Assembly: GCA_000309945.1 (NCBI GenBank)
Contig: CM001633.1
Coordinates: 2,754,199 to 2,818,198 of the forward strand
Direction of reading: 5' to 3'
From: Leptolyngbyaceae cyanobacterium JSC-12
GTDB lineage: Bacteria > Cyanobacteriota > Cyanobacteriia > Leptolyngbyales > Leptolyngbyaceae
Length of the DNA stretch: 64,000 nucleotides
Both the position numbers and the translations under genes were made by a program. The stretch's first letter is position 1, and each line of letters starts with the position of its first letter. Positions 54,601 through 63,263 of this stretch are shown here, piece after piece. The notes beneath the pieces were generated by a model. It saw only the letters and a list, made by a program, of their open reading frames with translations. It searched no databases and was not told the origin of the DNA.

Positions 54601-57107
54601 TTCTTTATATTGGGCAAGAAAATGTTGGTATCTGGCGTTATCGAGCAGAACCCAACGGCGGCACCACGGGCATCTTGATCGACACGGTGAAAGCGATCGG
54701 CGGCAAGAACCTGACTGATGACGTGGAAGGCTTAACTATCTACTACGGGGCAGATGGGACTGGCTATCTGCTTGCATCGAGCCAGGGGGATAATACCTTT
54801 GCTGTTTACTCGCGCCAAACCAACGAATTTCTAGGACGGTTTGCCATCGGTCCCAGTGGCGGCATTGACGGGGTGCAAGAGTCGGATGGAGCTGATGTCA
54901 TTAATGTGCCACTGGGACCTAACTTCCCATTTGGGCTGTTTGTAACCCAGGATGGCTCCAATGACCCCGCTGTGTTGCAGGAAGATAATGGCGCACTGGA
55001 GAATATCAGCACCAACTTCAAGTTTGTGCCCTGGGAAAATATTGCGAATGCCTTCCCCACTGCCTTACAAATTAATCCGGGTTCCTTCAATCCCCGTGAA
55101 CCAGGCGCGATCGCGTCTTTCAACGGCATTGCCAGCGGCGATACGACTCAGACCTCGACTGTTTTATGGGCAAGCAGCAACTTTGTTGGCAATCTCACCT
55201 TTAAGTACTCCACCGACTCAGAATTTGAGCAGATTCTCGGTAGCAAGACAGCAACCGTTACCAGCCCACTTCTGCCTGTGAAGGTAAATGTGGATGGATT
55301 AACACCGAACACCACGTATTACTACCAGGTAATCAACCAGGCAGGCATCCGTGAACTGGGACAATTCACCACTGCTGCAAGCATTGGTACCTATACGGGA
55401 TTGAGGTTTGGTGCATCTGGTGACTGGCGGGGTGAACTAAGTCCTTACCCAGCGATCGCCAATGCTGCTGAACAAGACCTGCGCTTCTTCATTAAAATAG
55501 GTGACACAATTTATGCCGACTATGCCTCACCCGCTGTTCCCAAAGCCCAAGCCACAACCCTGGAAGAGTATCGGCTCAAGCATGGAGAAGTTTACGGAGA
55601 ACGTCTGGGGTTGAACACTTGGGGCGACTTAAGAAGAACAACATCCATCCTGGCAACCATTGACGACCACGAAGTTACTAATGACTTTGAAGGTGGTCAG
55701 AATTTAGCAACCGCATCGGCTGCCAAACAAGCTCTGTATGGAGCAACTAGTGGGCTGATCAACGACTCCCCACTTTACGAGATTGGGCTACAAGCTTTTC
55801 AGGAATATAACCCACTTCGCGATGAATTCTACAGCAGCAGCCTTGCTGATAGTCGTATGGCAGGTGAACGTAAGCTGTATCGTTACAACACGTATGGCAG
55901 TGATGCTGCGACTTATGTGCTAGATGCCCGCTCTTTCCGAGATGAAGGTTTACCACCTGTTACGAATTTGGCTGACCCGGTTCAAGTTGGTACATTTCTT
56001 GCTGCCTCTTTTAATCCCAACCGCACCTTCCTGGGACGACAACAAGTCTCAGACTTGAAGCGAGATCTGTTAGATGCTGAGATGAAGGGCATTACCTGGA
56101 AGTATGTGGTAGTGCCAGAACCCATTCAAAATTTGGGGGTACTGGCAGCCAGCGATCGCTTTGAGGGCTACGCTGCTGAACGGACCGAGATCCTGAAATT
56201 TATCCACGATAACGACATTACTAACGTTGTCTTCATTGCAGCAGATATTCACGGTACGCTGGTTAACAACCTCACCTACCAAACTCAACCCGGTGGACCA
56301 CAGATTGCTACAAGTGCCTTCGAAATTACGACGGGTTCAGTTGCCTTTGATGCACCCTTCGGACCGACAGTTGCCGAACTGGGTGTTGCCGCTGGCGTAA
56401 TCACCCCTCAACAAAAAGCACTGTATGACTCGTTGCCCACTGCTGGTAAAGATGCCTTTATTAAACAGATCGTTAATGCTGGACTACAGCCCCTCGGCTA
56501 TGACCCAATCGGGCTAGATGCAAACCTGCCGATTGCAGCAGGCAAAATCGATGCCACGCTTCTGCAAGGTGATTACGTTGCGACTCATGTCTACGGTTGG
56601 ACCCAGTTTGACATTGACCAAGAGACTCAGGTACTGACTGTTACGACCTATGGCATCCAGCCATATACCGAGGCAGAATTGCGAGCAAACCCAGCAGCAA
56701 TCATCAGCCGCAGACCTGAAGTCGTCAGCCAGTTTCAGGTAACACCTACACTGACTCAAATGGGCACTGCCAGCAACGATAACCTGACAGGAACAGATGG
56801 CAGGAACAAGCTAGTAGGGTTGGCAGGTGACGATATCCTGCGCGGTGGCTTAGGCAACGATACGCTGATAGGTGGCACTGGAGCCGATATTTTTGTGATC
56901 GCTGCCGATGGGAGTATTGACACGATTGCTGATTTCCAAATTAGCGAGGGCGATCGCATCGGTTTGGCAGGTGGCTTGCGCTTTGGCAGTCTCACCCTGT
57001 CTCAAGCTGGTAGCAATACGCTAATCCTCGCTGAGGATGAAACGCTAGCAATCCTGACAGGCGTGCAGGCAAGCACCCTCTCTGCAGCCAACTTCACCGT
57101 AATCTAA
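51603..57107 (+). CDS. Secreted polyprotein of four phosphoesterase domains with RTX repeats
   Basis: The protein has 1834 residues. About 1-402 is an endonuclease/exonuclease/phosphatase domain (INEFDYVD, GDQNADPNDGD, SSDHRLVYVDV). About 415-782 is an esterase-like phytase domain (GLSGVTYDAATNRYFAISDD, DPEGIAL, IEGITFG). About 785-1145 is a beta-propeller phytase with the calcium-site motif DADDPAIYVHP. About 1165-1715 is PhoD-type alkaline phosphatase (GDWRG, KIGDTIYADY, ATIDDHEVTNDF, AADIHGTLVN). Residues from about 1727 carry RTX calcium repeats (GLAGDDILRGGLGNDTLIGGTGADIF) and a C-terminal type I secretion tail. There is no N-terminal signal, consistent with type I export. It should release phosphate from nucleic acids, phytate and phosphoesters outside the cell. 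No secretion genes are adjacent. Confidence 0.9.
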   Translation: MPSISVRFAQFNASLNRNSSGQLVRDLSTPDNAQAKAVAEIIQRTNADVLLINEFDYVDADPLEPVRLLQQNYLLVSQNGATPINYPYVYIAPSNTGIATGFDLNNNGVAVTTPETPGYGDDAFGFGQFPGQFGMLLLSKYPIDEERVRTFQTFLWKDMPGNLLTNDPTVDNPATPVNENLGGFYSAEEQEILRLSSKSHWDVPILLPNGEVVHALVSHPTPPVFDGPEDRNGKRNYDEIRFWSDYVTPGKGDYIYDDNGIRGGLVPGSSFVIMGDQNADPNDGDSYNRAILQLLQNPNINTNSIPSSPGGSQQAALQGGANATHRSNPAFDTADFADTAPGNLRADYVLPSADLDITNSGIFWPLNTDPTFPLVGTFNPALPGGFPSSDHRLVYVDVEVGTTRTGRTVLEPTFQGQVIIPTGFVPAGAAGTVNGMAIQLGGLSGVTYDAATNRYFAISDDRAENGPARFYTFTANLSSGLLGSGGVEFINVTPIRQADGSLFPRLSLDPEGIALTKNNTVFISSEGEANAAAGRVTNPFVNEYRLDGSLLRSLPVPDKFLPKFQDTNGNGIIDAGDTQISGVRNNLAFESLTITPSNKTLFTATENALFQDGVVASVTSGSRSRILQYNLLSGQPEKEYLYEVDAVAQAPNPATAFSTNGLVELLALDDRGTLLAVERSFSAGVPGTGNTIKIYEVSLQGATDISVYDSLNSLTPEQLAAITPVQKRLLLNLNNLNLPTGTDNIEGITFGPKLPDGRQSIVLVSDNNFSQTQFTQILAIGAEILPTVAPTVETRPTLLNNDKERADADDPAIYVHPDDAANSFVITAVKDGGIRVYDLGGRLIQTIAPNNVRYNNVDVLYGFNLGCETVDLAIATDRRNDKVVIFRINPDSTDGTYLTDITDSSVGTLFQSAPFLPPYSTSTRSAYGIAAYSSPVTGEDYVFVNRRQTGDVVQLKLIDAGNGKVGIEAIRNFTVPIPPGAPANTNPQLEGMVVDKETGILYIGQENVGIWRYRAEPNGGTTGILIDTVKAIGGKNLTDDVEGLTIYYGADGTGYLLASSQGDNTFAVYSRQTNEFLGRFAIGPSGGIDGVQESDGADVINVPLGPNFPFGLFVTQDGSNDPAVLQEDNGALENISTNFKFVPWENIANAFPTALQINPGSFNPREPGAIASFNGIASGDTTQTSTVLWASSNFVGNLTFKYSTDSEFEQILGSKTATVTSPLLPVKVNVDGLTPNTTYYYQVINQAGIRELGQFTTAASIGTYTGLRFGASGDWRGELSPYPAIANAAEQDLRFFIKIGDTIYADYASPAVPKAQATTLEEYRLKHGEVYGERLGLNTWGDLRRTTSILATIDDHEVTNDFEGGQNLATASAAKQALYGATSGLINDSPLYEIGLQAFQEYNPLRDEFYSSSLADSRMAGERKLYRYNTYGSDAATYVLDARSFRDEGLPPVTNLADPVQVGTFLAASFNPNRTFLGRQQVSDLKRDLLDAEMKGITWKYVVVPEPIQNLGVLAASDRFEGYAAERTEILKFIHDNDITNVVFIAADIHGTLVNNLTYQTQPGGPQIATSAFEITTGSVAFDAPFGPTVAELGVAAGVITPQQKALYDSLPTAGKDAFIKQIVNAGLQPLGYDPIGLDANLPIAAGKIDATLLQGDYVATHVYGWTQFDIDQETQVLTVTTYGIQPYTEAELRANPAAIISRRPEVVSQFQVTPTLTQMGTASNDNLTGTDGRNKLVGLAGDDILRGGLGNDTLIGGTGADIFVIAADGSIDTIADFQISEGDRIGLAGGLRFGSLTLSQAGSNTLILAEDETLAILTGVQASTLSAANFTVI

Positions 57108-57112
57108 GCCTG

Positions 57113-58294
57113 TCATGAGTTTGAAAGGCGCTTCACGTCCTGTCCTCCCAGGAGCGTGTGAGCGTCTTTCAAGATGGTGAGGATTTTATCGGCATGGGGG
57201 CTGTGTTGCAGGCAAGGCTTGATGGCATTGAGATCCACCTGATCCACTTTGGCTCCAGGAAACCAGTGTCCGCCATTACCGAGGAGAGCGTAGCGCATTC
57301 GGGCATAATCCACCATGTCGTAGGCGATCGCTAGATTCCACAGCCACAACACAGTAAGGATATTAAACCGTCCGGGGGTTTCTTCAATCGAGGGCAACCC
57401 CACATGCCAGGTCTTGTACCAGTCTTCGCCCAATCGTTCAATTGCTGCCTGTTCTAAGCGATGCAGAATGGGTGGCAGAACTTCATCCGCACGATCCAGA
57501 TATTCCAGCGTTTTCAGATGCTCGTCCAGATCTTGAGGGCGGGCAGCACCAATGCTGAGAGTATGCACCTGAGAATGACTTAGACAAAACAGGTTATTAA
57601 ATACCATTGGGCTAAGCGGAGCACACAACTCAACCAGCCGTTGCGGCGGATTGTATAGCATTCCCCCTTTATCAGATGGGCTGATGATGAACACACCCAT
57701 ATCGTGCTGGGTGGCTGCCGCGATCGCCTCCCAATTACGCTGATTGATGTAGTACCAGTGAAGATTGACATAATCAAATTGATCCGTCTTACAGGTACGA
57801 ACAATCACATCCGTAGGCCCGTGGGTAGAAAAGCCGACAAACCGAATGCGTCCTTGCTGCTGGAACTGACGCGCAATCTCTAAGCAACCACCCGGTCGCA
57901 CGGTCCATTCCAAAGTTTCATCCGTGTTGATACCGTGAATACCCAGCAGATCAACGTAGTCCAACCTGAGGTAAGCAAGCGATTTTTCCAGCTTGTCACG
58001 AAATTCATTGGGGTCAGCTGTGGGCACCACTTTAGTCTGAAAGATGAACGATTCGCGGGGAATCTTCGGCAGGATTTGCCCCAATTGCATCTCGGAACTG
58101 CCGTAACCCCGTGCGGTTTCGATGTGATTAATCCCCACTTCCAGCGATCGCCGGATGGTTGCTTCTAAATTTGTTTGATTATCAGCAGGAATATCCGCCA
58201 ACGATACATCTTGCCATTTGTACTGATACCGCATCCCGCCACAGGAAAAAACGGGCATTTGCAGATTCGTGCGTCCAAAGCGTCGATAGTGCAT
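57113..58294 (-). CDS. Aldo/keto reductase
   Basis: This 393-residue protein opens MHYRRFGRTNLQMPVFSCGGMRYQ, has the tyrosine in ETARGYGSSE, the lysine in FQTKVVPT and the histidine in GIHGINTDE. The central IRFVGFSTHG and FDYVNLHWYY fit the AKR barrel. A C-terminal extension of about 100 residues (after LEYLDRADEVLPP) is typical of a cyanobacterial subgroup. Substrate is unknown. It converges with the phosphoesterase gene with 5 bases between stops. Confidence 0.88.
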   Translation of the reverse strand: MHYRRFGRTNLQMPVFSCGGMRYQYKWQDVSLADIPADNQTNLEATIRRSLEVGINHIETARGYGSSEMQLGQILPKIPRESFIFQTKVVPTADPNEFRDKLEKSLAYLRLDYVDLLGIHGINTDETLEWTVRPGGCLEIARQFQQQGRIRFVGFSTHGPTDVIVRTCKTDQFDYVNLHWYYINQRNWEAIAAATQHDMGVFIISPSDKGGMLYNPPQRLVELCAPLSPMVFNNLFCLSHSQVHTLSIGAARPQDLDEHLKTLEYLDRADEVLPPILHRLEQAAIERLGEDWYKTWHVGLPSIEETPGRFNILTVLWLWNLAIAYDMVDYARMRYALLGNGGHWFPGAKVDQVDLNAIKPCLQHSPHADKILTILKDAHTLLGGQDVKRLSNS

Positions 58295-58478
58295 AAGGAG
58301 AGGAGTCGGGAGTGAGAAGTCAGGAAAAAGTCTGCTTTCTGGATATTCCCTACTGTAATGAATTCTTGTAACGGTGCGCCTGATTCGTCCCTGCTGCTTT
58401 ATCCCTACAATCTGTTTTGCTCACGATGAACTGGACAGGAGTTTGTTGAACTGGTTTCCCTTGCTCACCGGTGACAAG

Positions 58479-58931
58479 CTACTCCAAGTTCAACATAAAG
58501 TTGCGGGCATTTTTACCAGTATCGAGTTCGCGGAAGCCTGCCCAGCGGACAGCCGTTCCCTGACATTCCTTATCGGCAACAGCAAAGACGAAGCTAGTGT
58601 CTGAGACACAGAATTTGTGAGTCCCCTTCCAGGAGTGCCCATTATCAGACTCGGCTAGATAGTAGTAGTAGCGGTTTGTCAACGTCCCCTGGATGATGGT
58701 GTCGCATTCTCCTTCATTCAGTTGAAGCCAGCCTTGCGTTTTCCACTGGTTGTCTTCGACAGGATAGGCGATCGCAACATACAGTTTGCCCTGTTTGCTG
58801 CGATTACAAAACCCTAATCCGCCACCAATCGGGGCAGCAGAAGGAACGGGCGGTGAGATAAAGGCAATATTTCCCGCTAACCCCATTGCCACAGCCGCGC
58901 TACCCAATAAAATGGTCATTACCTTGTTCAT
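58479..58931 (-). CDS. DUF1036 secreted protein
   Basis: I chose ATG 58931; a TTG at 58952 adds seven residues. The protein has 150 residues with a signal (VMTILLGSAAVAMGLAGNIAF). The mature part has FCNRSKQGKLYVAIAYPVED, WKTQGWLQLNEGECDTIIQG, RYYYYLAESD and KFCVSDTSFVFAVADKEC: four conserved cysteines and the Trp/Tyr pattern of DUF1036. The biological role is not known. Confidence 0.82.
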   Translation of the reverse strand: MNKVMTILLGSAAVAMGLAGNIAFISPPVPSAAPIGGGLGFCNRSKQGKLYVAIAYPVEDNQWKTQGWLQLNEGECDTIIQGTLTNRYYYYLAESDNGHSWKGTHKFCVSDTSFVFAVADKECQGTAVRWAGFRELDTGKNARNFMLNLE

Positions 58932-59119
58932 GCTTGCCCACCCAGACAACAATCCAACTGTTTTTGGCTTGCATTCTCCTCACAATTGCCAGAAGCAGCG
59001 CAGATCGTTCGTAATTCTTGATTTCTTGATAGGGAGGCAAACCGTCGGGACAGGTTACCAGTAGAGACAGTGCTGTAATGCCTATGCAGGGTTGAGGTAA
59101 GCGCAATCGTCTGAGCAAC

Positions 59120-60736
59120 CTATAGGTTCAGCAGTTTGAATGCCGCCTCGATTGTGTCGGCTTCTTTGACAGGTTTATCTTTCCGCCAGCGCAGAATTCG
59201 CGGAAATCGGACGGAAATCCCTGATTTGTGCCGATTAGATTGGGAAATACCTTCAAACGCAATTTCAAACACATGAATCGGCTCAACTGATCGCACTGGT
59301 CCAAATCGTTCCAGGGTGTGGCGACGAATCCATTTATCCAGTTCATCGATCTCCTGGTTATCCAATCCAGAATAGGCTTTGGCAAAGGGCACCAATTCAT
59401 CCCCTTTCCAGAGGGCAAAGGTGTAATCTGTAAATAAATTAGCGCGTTTGCCACTCCCTGCCTGGGCGTAAATCAGCACGGCATCCAGTGACATTGGATC
59501 TACCTTGTATTTCCACCAGTAGCCGCGCTTTCTACCCACCAGATAGGGGCTGTCGATTGCTTTGATCACTAGTCCTTCGGCACCCTGCTCACGGGATTGG
59601 TCTCGCTGCGATCGCAACTCTGCCATCGAATGAAATTTCACAATTTTAGATAGAGTCACATATTGCAGATCGGTGTTTTGCAAGGTTTCTACCAGCATTT
59701 GGCGGCGATCGCTCAGCGGCTTCTCCCGAATATCCTGTCCCTGGTATTCCAACAAGTCATAGACAATGAAATGCGCCGGATTTTCTTGCAGAATTTTTGG
59801 AGTAAGTTTCTTGCGACCAAGCCGCTTTTGCAAGGCATTAAAGTTCATTGGACGATCACCAGCCCAACACAAAATCTCGCCATCAAAGACTAACCCATCA
59901 GGCAAGGTCATCAAAACAGGTTCCAGTTCTGGGAATTGCGCTGTAATCAGGTCTTCCCCTCGCGACCAAATAAACAGTTGCCCCGCCCGTCGAATAACCT
60001 GTGCACGAATGCCATCCCATTTCCACTCTGCCTGCCAGCGTGAAAAATCTTCACTAGCAAAGCGGTCTTCCTCTAGCTGAGATGCCAGGAAGAATGGATA
60101 GGGCTGGCTGGGGGCAGGAGCGATCGCCGTTCCTGCTGGCTCCTCCTGTTGAATCAACGCTCTGTAAAACTCAACCGTTGGTTCAAAATCGCCCATTAAC
60201 CGATGGGTCAACACAGCTTCCGCAACCCCTGATGCAGCCGCCAATCCCTTAATCACCAACTTGCCAGACACCCCCACCCGAAACGCACCAGTCAGCAACT
60301 TGTTTAATACAAACACTTCCACCGGGTTCAGCGACAACCACCAGGAAAGGATCTGTTCCTTTAACTCCGCTTCTGACTTCATGCCCTTGACCTGGGGAAT
60401 TATCTCCTCCATCCAGCGGTGCAGCGGAATATTAGATGGAGTTTCGTTGGCAGGCAACACATTCGCTAATAACAACGCAATCACTTCTGCCGAATCGCCC
60501 ACATGAGCATAACAATCGGCAAACAACCATTCGGGAATATCCGACACTTGTAAAAACACCTCCCGCAACATGCGAGAGGTAATCAGGCGTTTGCGAGGTT
60601 TCCCCAACAGCAGGTAGAGTGCCCACACAGCATTTGCGGTCTCCTCTTCTAGAAAATATTGTTTGAGTGCTCGAACTTTCTCATTTGTGGAGGTGGTAGC
60701 GTCCACCTGCTGAAAGAGCTGTGTGAAGCGTCGCAT
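59120..60736 (-). CDS. ATP-dependent DNA ligase
   Basis: This 538-residue protein has an N-terminal helical DNA-binding domain, the adenylation motif EWKWDGIRAQV with the active-site lysine, FDGEILCW, the motif IV region EGLVIKA and the motif V lysines YWWKYKVDPMSLDAV, and a C-terminal OB fold ending RFPRILRWRKDK. It seals nicks using ATP, beside the usual NAD-dependent LigA. In many bacteria this type sits with a helicase (Lhr-like) and a metallo-beta-lactamase exonuclease for DNA repair; neither gene is within this window, so it is solitary here. Confidence 0.95.
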   Translation of the reverse strand: MRRFTQLFQQVDATTSTNEKVRALKQYFLEEETANAVWALYLLLGKPRKRLITSRMLREVFLQVSDIPEWLFADCYAHVGDSAEVIALLLANVLPANETPSNIPLHRWMEEIIPQVKGMKSEAELKEQILSWWLSLNPVEVFVLNKLLTGAFRVGVSGKLVIKGLAAASGVAEAVLTHRLMGDFEPTVEFYRALIQQEEPAGTAIAPAPSQPYPFFLASQLEEDRFASEDFSRWQAEWKWDGIRAQVIRRAGQLFIWSRGEDLITAQFPELEPVLMTLPDGLVFDGEILCWAGDRPMNFNALQKRLGRKKLTPKILQENPAHFIVYDLLEYQGQDIREKPLSDRRQMLVETLQNTDLQYVTLSKIVKFHSMAELRSQRDQSREQGAEGLVIKAIDSPYLVGRKRGYWWKYKVDPMSLDAVLIYAQAGSGKRANLFTDYTFALWKGDELVPFAKAYSGLDNQEIDELDKWIRRHTLERFGPVRSVEPIHVFEIAFEGISQSNRHKSGISVRFPRILRWRKDKPVKEADTIEAAFKLLNL

Positions 60737-61070
60737 GTGTACTCAACCCCTACCAAAGCTTTTTAGTAAAAAAAAAACTGAGTAAGATACTGAAGTCAGG
60801 TAAAGATTGTAAATAATTTTCATTAGGGGTGTGGTTGGTTACACGGAACATCCAGGTTTAGCGAAGGCAAGCTTATCTTGGTTGTCACTGTTTGATGTTG
60901 TCAATCCAGACAGTTAAAACGATGAAGATTGAATTATGCTGCCAGACACGGACTAATAGCTGCGTCGCCTTCAGGTTAATCTCTTGATTAACCTGGGAAA
61001 TCTATACCCAATTACCACTCTTCTGGTAGCCCGATTTGATTCTCCTTTCTTCCTTGAAGCCTCCTCCATC
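60737..61070. other. 334-bp gap between divergent ligase and GGDEF genes
   Basis: It holds a run of ten A near 60768-60777 and AT-rich sequence after it, likely promoters for both genes. No other feature was seen. Confidence 0.4.
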
Positions 61071-63263
61071 ATGCAACTGGGCGATCGCCGACACCGTCTC
61101 TGGAACCTCCTAAACTATCCGCTCTGGGCAGAACGGCGTACACTTTTGACTTCTATTGGCGTGACAACTTGCGTGATTGCGGTGCGGTTAACTGGATTGC
61201 TACAAAGCTGGGAATTGGCAACACTGGATCAGTTTTTTCAGTTGCGTCCGCCTGAACCGCCCGACCACCGCATTGTAATTGTAGGGATTGACGAACCTGA
61301 CCTGCGTCGAGTGGGACAATTTCCCATCCCGGATAACCAATTAGCTGAGTTAATTAATAGACTGGCTGCTGCCAAACCTAGAGCGATCGGCTTAGATATT
61401 TATCGTGATTTGCCAGTAGAACCAGGACACCAACACTTCCTGAAAACGCTCAAAGAGACGCCAAACCTGGTTGGTATTGAGCATATGAGCGATGAAGATG
61501 CACCAGATGTGCCACCACCGCCAGTTTTGCTGAGTGCTCAGGTTGGGTTTAACAACATCGTGCATGATTCTGATGATAAAGTGCGGCGAGGATTGCTGTA
61601 CTCAAAACAAAAAGACAGCAAAAAAGCCCGTCAGAGTTTTGCCTTGGCACTGGCTTTGATGTACCTAAAAGCTGAAGGACTTACTCCACAAACTGCAACT
61701 GATAACACAGGCTACTTGCAACTGGGTAATGCAGTGTTTCGTCGGTTTACTGCTTACGACGGCTCTTATATTCATGCGGATGATGGTGGTTATCAAATTC
61801 TGCTGAATCCCCGTGGACCTGCCAATACGTTTGATTACGTCTCAATGACTGACGTGATGCAGGGGGCTGTTCCGGCAGAGGTGTTTCGCGATCGCGTCAT
61901 TCTCATCGGGTATACCGCCGTTAGCCTGAATGACTTTGTGTTGATGTCTTACAGCAGCCGATTAATTGGTGCACCACGCCCTATCCCTGGCGTGGAACTA
62001 CATGCATCGGTGGTCAGCCAGATTATCAGTGCCGCCAAAGATGGACGCCCTTTAATTGCAACTTGGTCGGAGCCAGCGGAATGGCTGTGGATTTTAGTAT
62101 GGGCGTGGGTTGGGGCAACGATTAGCTGGAAGCTGCGATCACTCAGAACTGCTCTACCAGCCTTAGCGGCAACAGGTGCATCTCTGCTGGTCATTGGGTT
62201 CAGTGGGTTGATCGTAGGCTGGTGGATTCCTGTTGTGCCGCCGATGCTGGCGATCGCGGGATCAGCAATTGTGATAACTGCCCACATCGCTCGTCAGCAA
62301 GAAGAACTGCGACGCTCAAAAGAATTTCTTAACACCATTATCAATACCATTCCTGACCCGATCTATGTAAAAGATCGGCAGCATCGCTGGATCGTGTTGA
62401 ATCGGGCATTTGGCAACTTTCTCAGCCAACCTCTAGAAACGTTGATAGAGCGTTCAGGCTATGACATTTTTCCTGAAGATGCAGCAAAGCTTTTTCACCA
62501 TTATGATGAACTAGTCTTCACTACGCGAGAAACTCACCAAAACGAAGACTTTTTTACCGATGCCAACGGCACAACACGCTACATTGAAACCAAACGCTCA
62601 TTGCACCAGGATGCAGCAGGCAACCTATTTTTAGTTGCCATCTTGCGCGATATTACTGAACGTAAACGCATGGAGGAAGACCTCAAGCGAACTGCAACAG
62701 AACTGATTCAATCGAATGCAGAATTGCAAAAATCTGCTCATCAACTCAGCCATTTGGCAAATCATGATTCTCTGACAGGCTTACCCAACCGTAAGCTTTT
62801 TTATGAGCGGCTAAAACAGGCAATTGAATGGGCTGCTGATTGTCAGCAGTTAGTCGGGTTGCTGTTTCTTGATCTGGATGGGTTTAAGCAAATCAATGAT
62901 TCCAACGGACATGATATAGGAGACTTGCTGCTTAAAGCGGTTGCTCAGCGGTTGAATGGATGTTTACGGGGCAGTGATACGGTATCTCGTTTAGGAGGTG
63001 ATGAATTTACGGTGATTTTGCCTGCCATTCCCAGTGCTCAAGATGCAGCAAGAGTTGCCGAAAAAGTCTTGAGCACATTAGCTCAACCATTCATGATTGA
63101 AAACCATGAAATTGCAGTCACTAGCAGCATTGGAATTAGTTTGTATCCTCAAAATGCACAAGATGTAGAGACCCTGGTGAAAGAGGCAGATAATGCCATG
63201 TATCAAGCTAAACAACGGGGCAAGAGTTGTTATGAGTTTTCGTCTTTAACGCTGGTGGGTTGA
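61071..63263 (+). CDS. CHASE2-PAS-GGDEF diguanylate cyclase
   Basis: I prefer ATG 61071; the frame opens at TTG 60984. The protein has 730 residues. After one membrane helix comes a CHASE2 sensor (FQLRPPEPPDHRIVIVGIDEPD to PIPGVELHASVVSQII), then three membrane helices (LWILVWAWVGATISW, ALAATGASLLVIGFSGL, WIPVVPPMLAIAGSA), a PAS/PAC domain (NTIPDPIYVKDRQHRW to RDITERKRMEE) and GGDEF. The catalytic motif is intact (RLGGDEFTVI) and preceded by the RGSD inhibitory site, so it should make c-di-GMP under product control. It shares the CHASE2 layout with the gene at 36034. The end overlaps the convergent membrane gene by 34 bases. Confidence 0.92.
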   Translation: MQLGDRRHRLWNLLNYPLWAERRTLLTSIGVTTCVIAVRLTGLLQSWELATLDQFFQLRPPEPPDHRIVIVGIDEPDLRRVGQFPIPDNQLAELINRLAAAKPRAIGLDIYRDLPVEPGHQHFLKTLKETPNLVGIEHMSDEDAPDVPPPPVLLSAQVGFNNIVHDSDDKVRRGLLYSKQKDSKKARQSFALALALMYLKAEGLTPQTATDNTGYLQLGNAVFRRFTAYDGSYIHADDGGYQILLNPRGPANTFDYVSMTDVMQGAVPAEVFRDRVILIGYTAVSLNDFVLMSYSSRLIGAPRPIPGVELHASVVSQIISAAKDGRPLIATWSEPAEWLWILVWAWVGATISWKLRSLRTALPALAATGASLLVIGFSGLIVGWWIPVVPPMLAIAGSAIVITAHIARQQEELRRSKEFLNTIINTIPDPIYVKDRQHRWIVLNRAFGNFLSQPLETLIERSGYDIFPEDAAKLFHHYDELVFTTRETHQNEDFFTDANGTTRYIETKRSLHQDAAGNLFLVAILRDITERKRMEEDLKRTATELIQSNAELQKSAHQLSHLANHDSLTGLPNRKLFYERLKQAIEWAADCQQLVGLLFLDLDGFKQINDSNGHDIGDLLLKAVAQRLNGCLRGSDTVSRLGGDEFTVILPAIPSAQDAARVAEKVLSTLAQPFMIENHEIAVTSSIGISLYPQNAQDVETLVKEADNAMYQAKQRGKSCYEFSSLTLVG

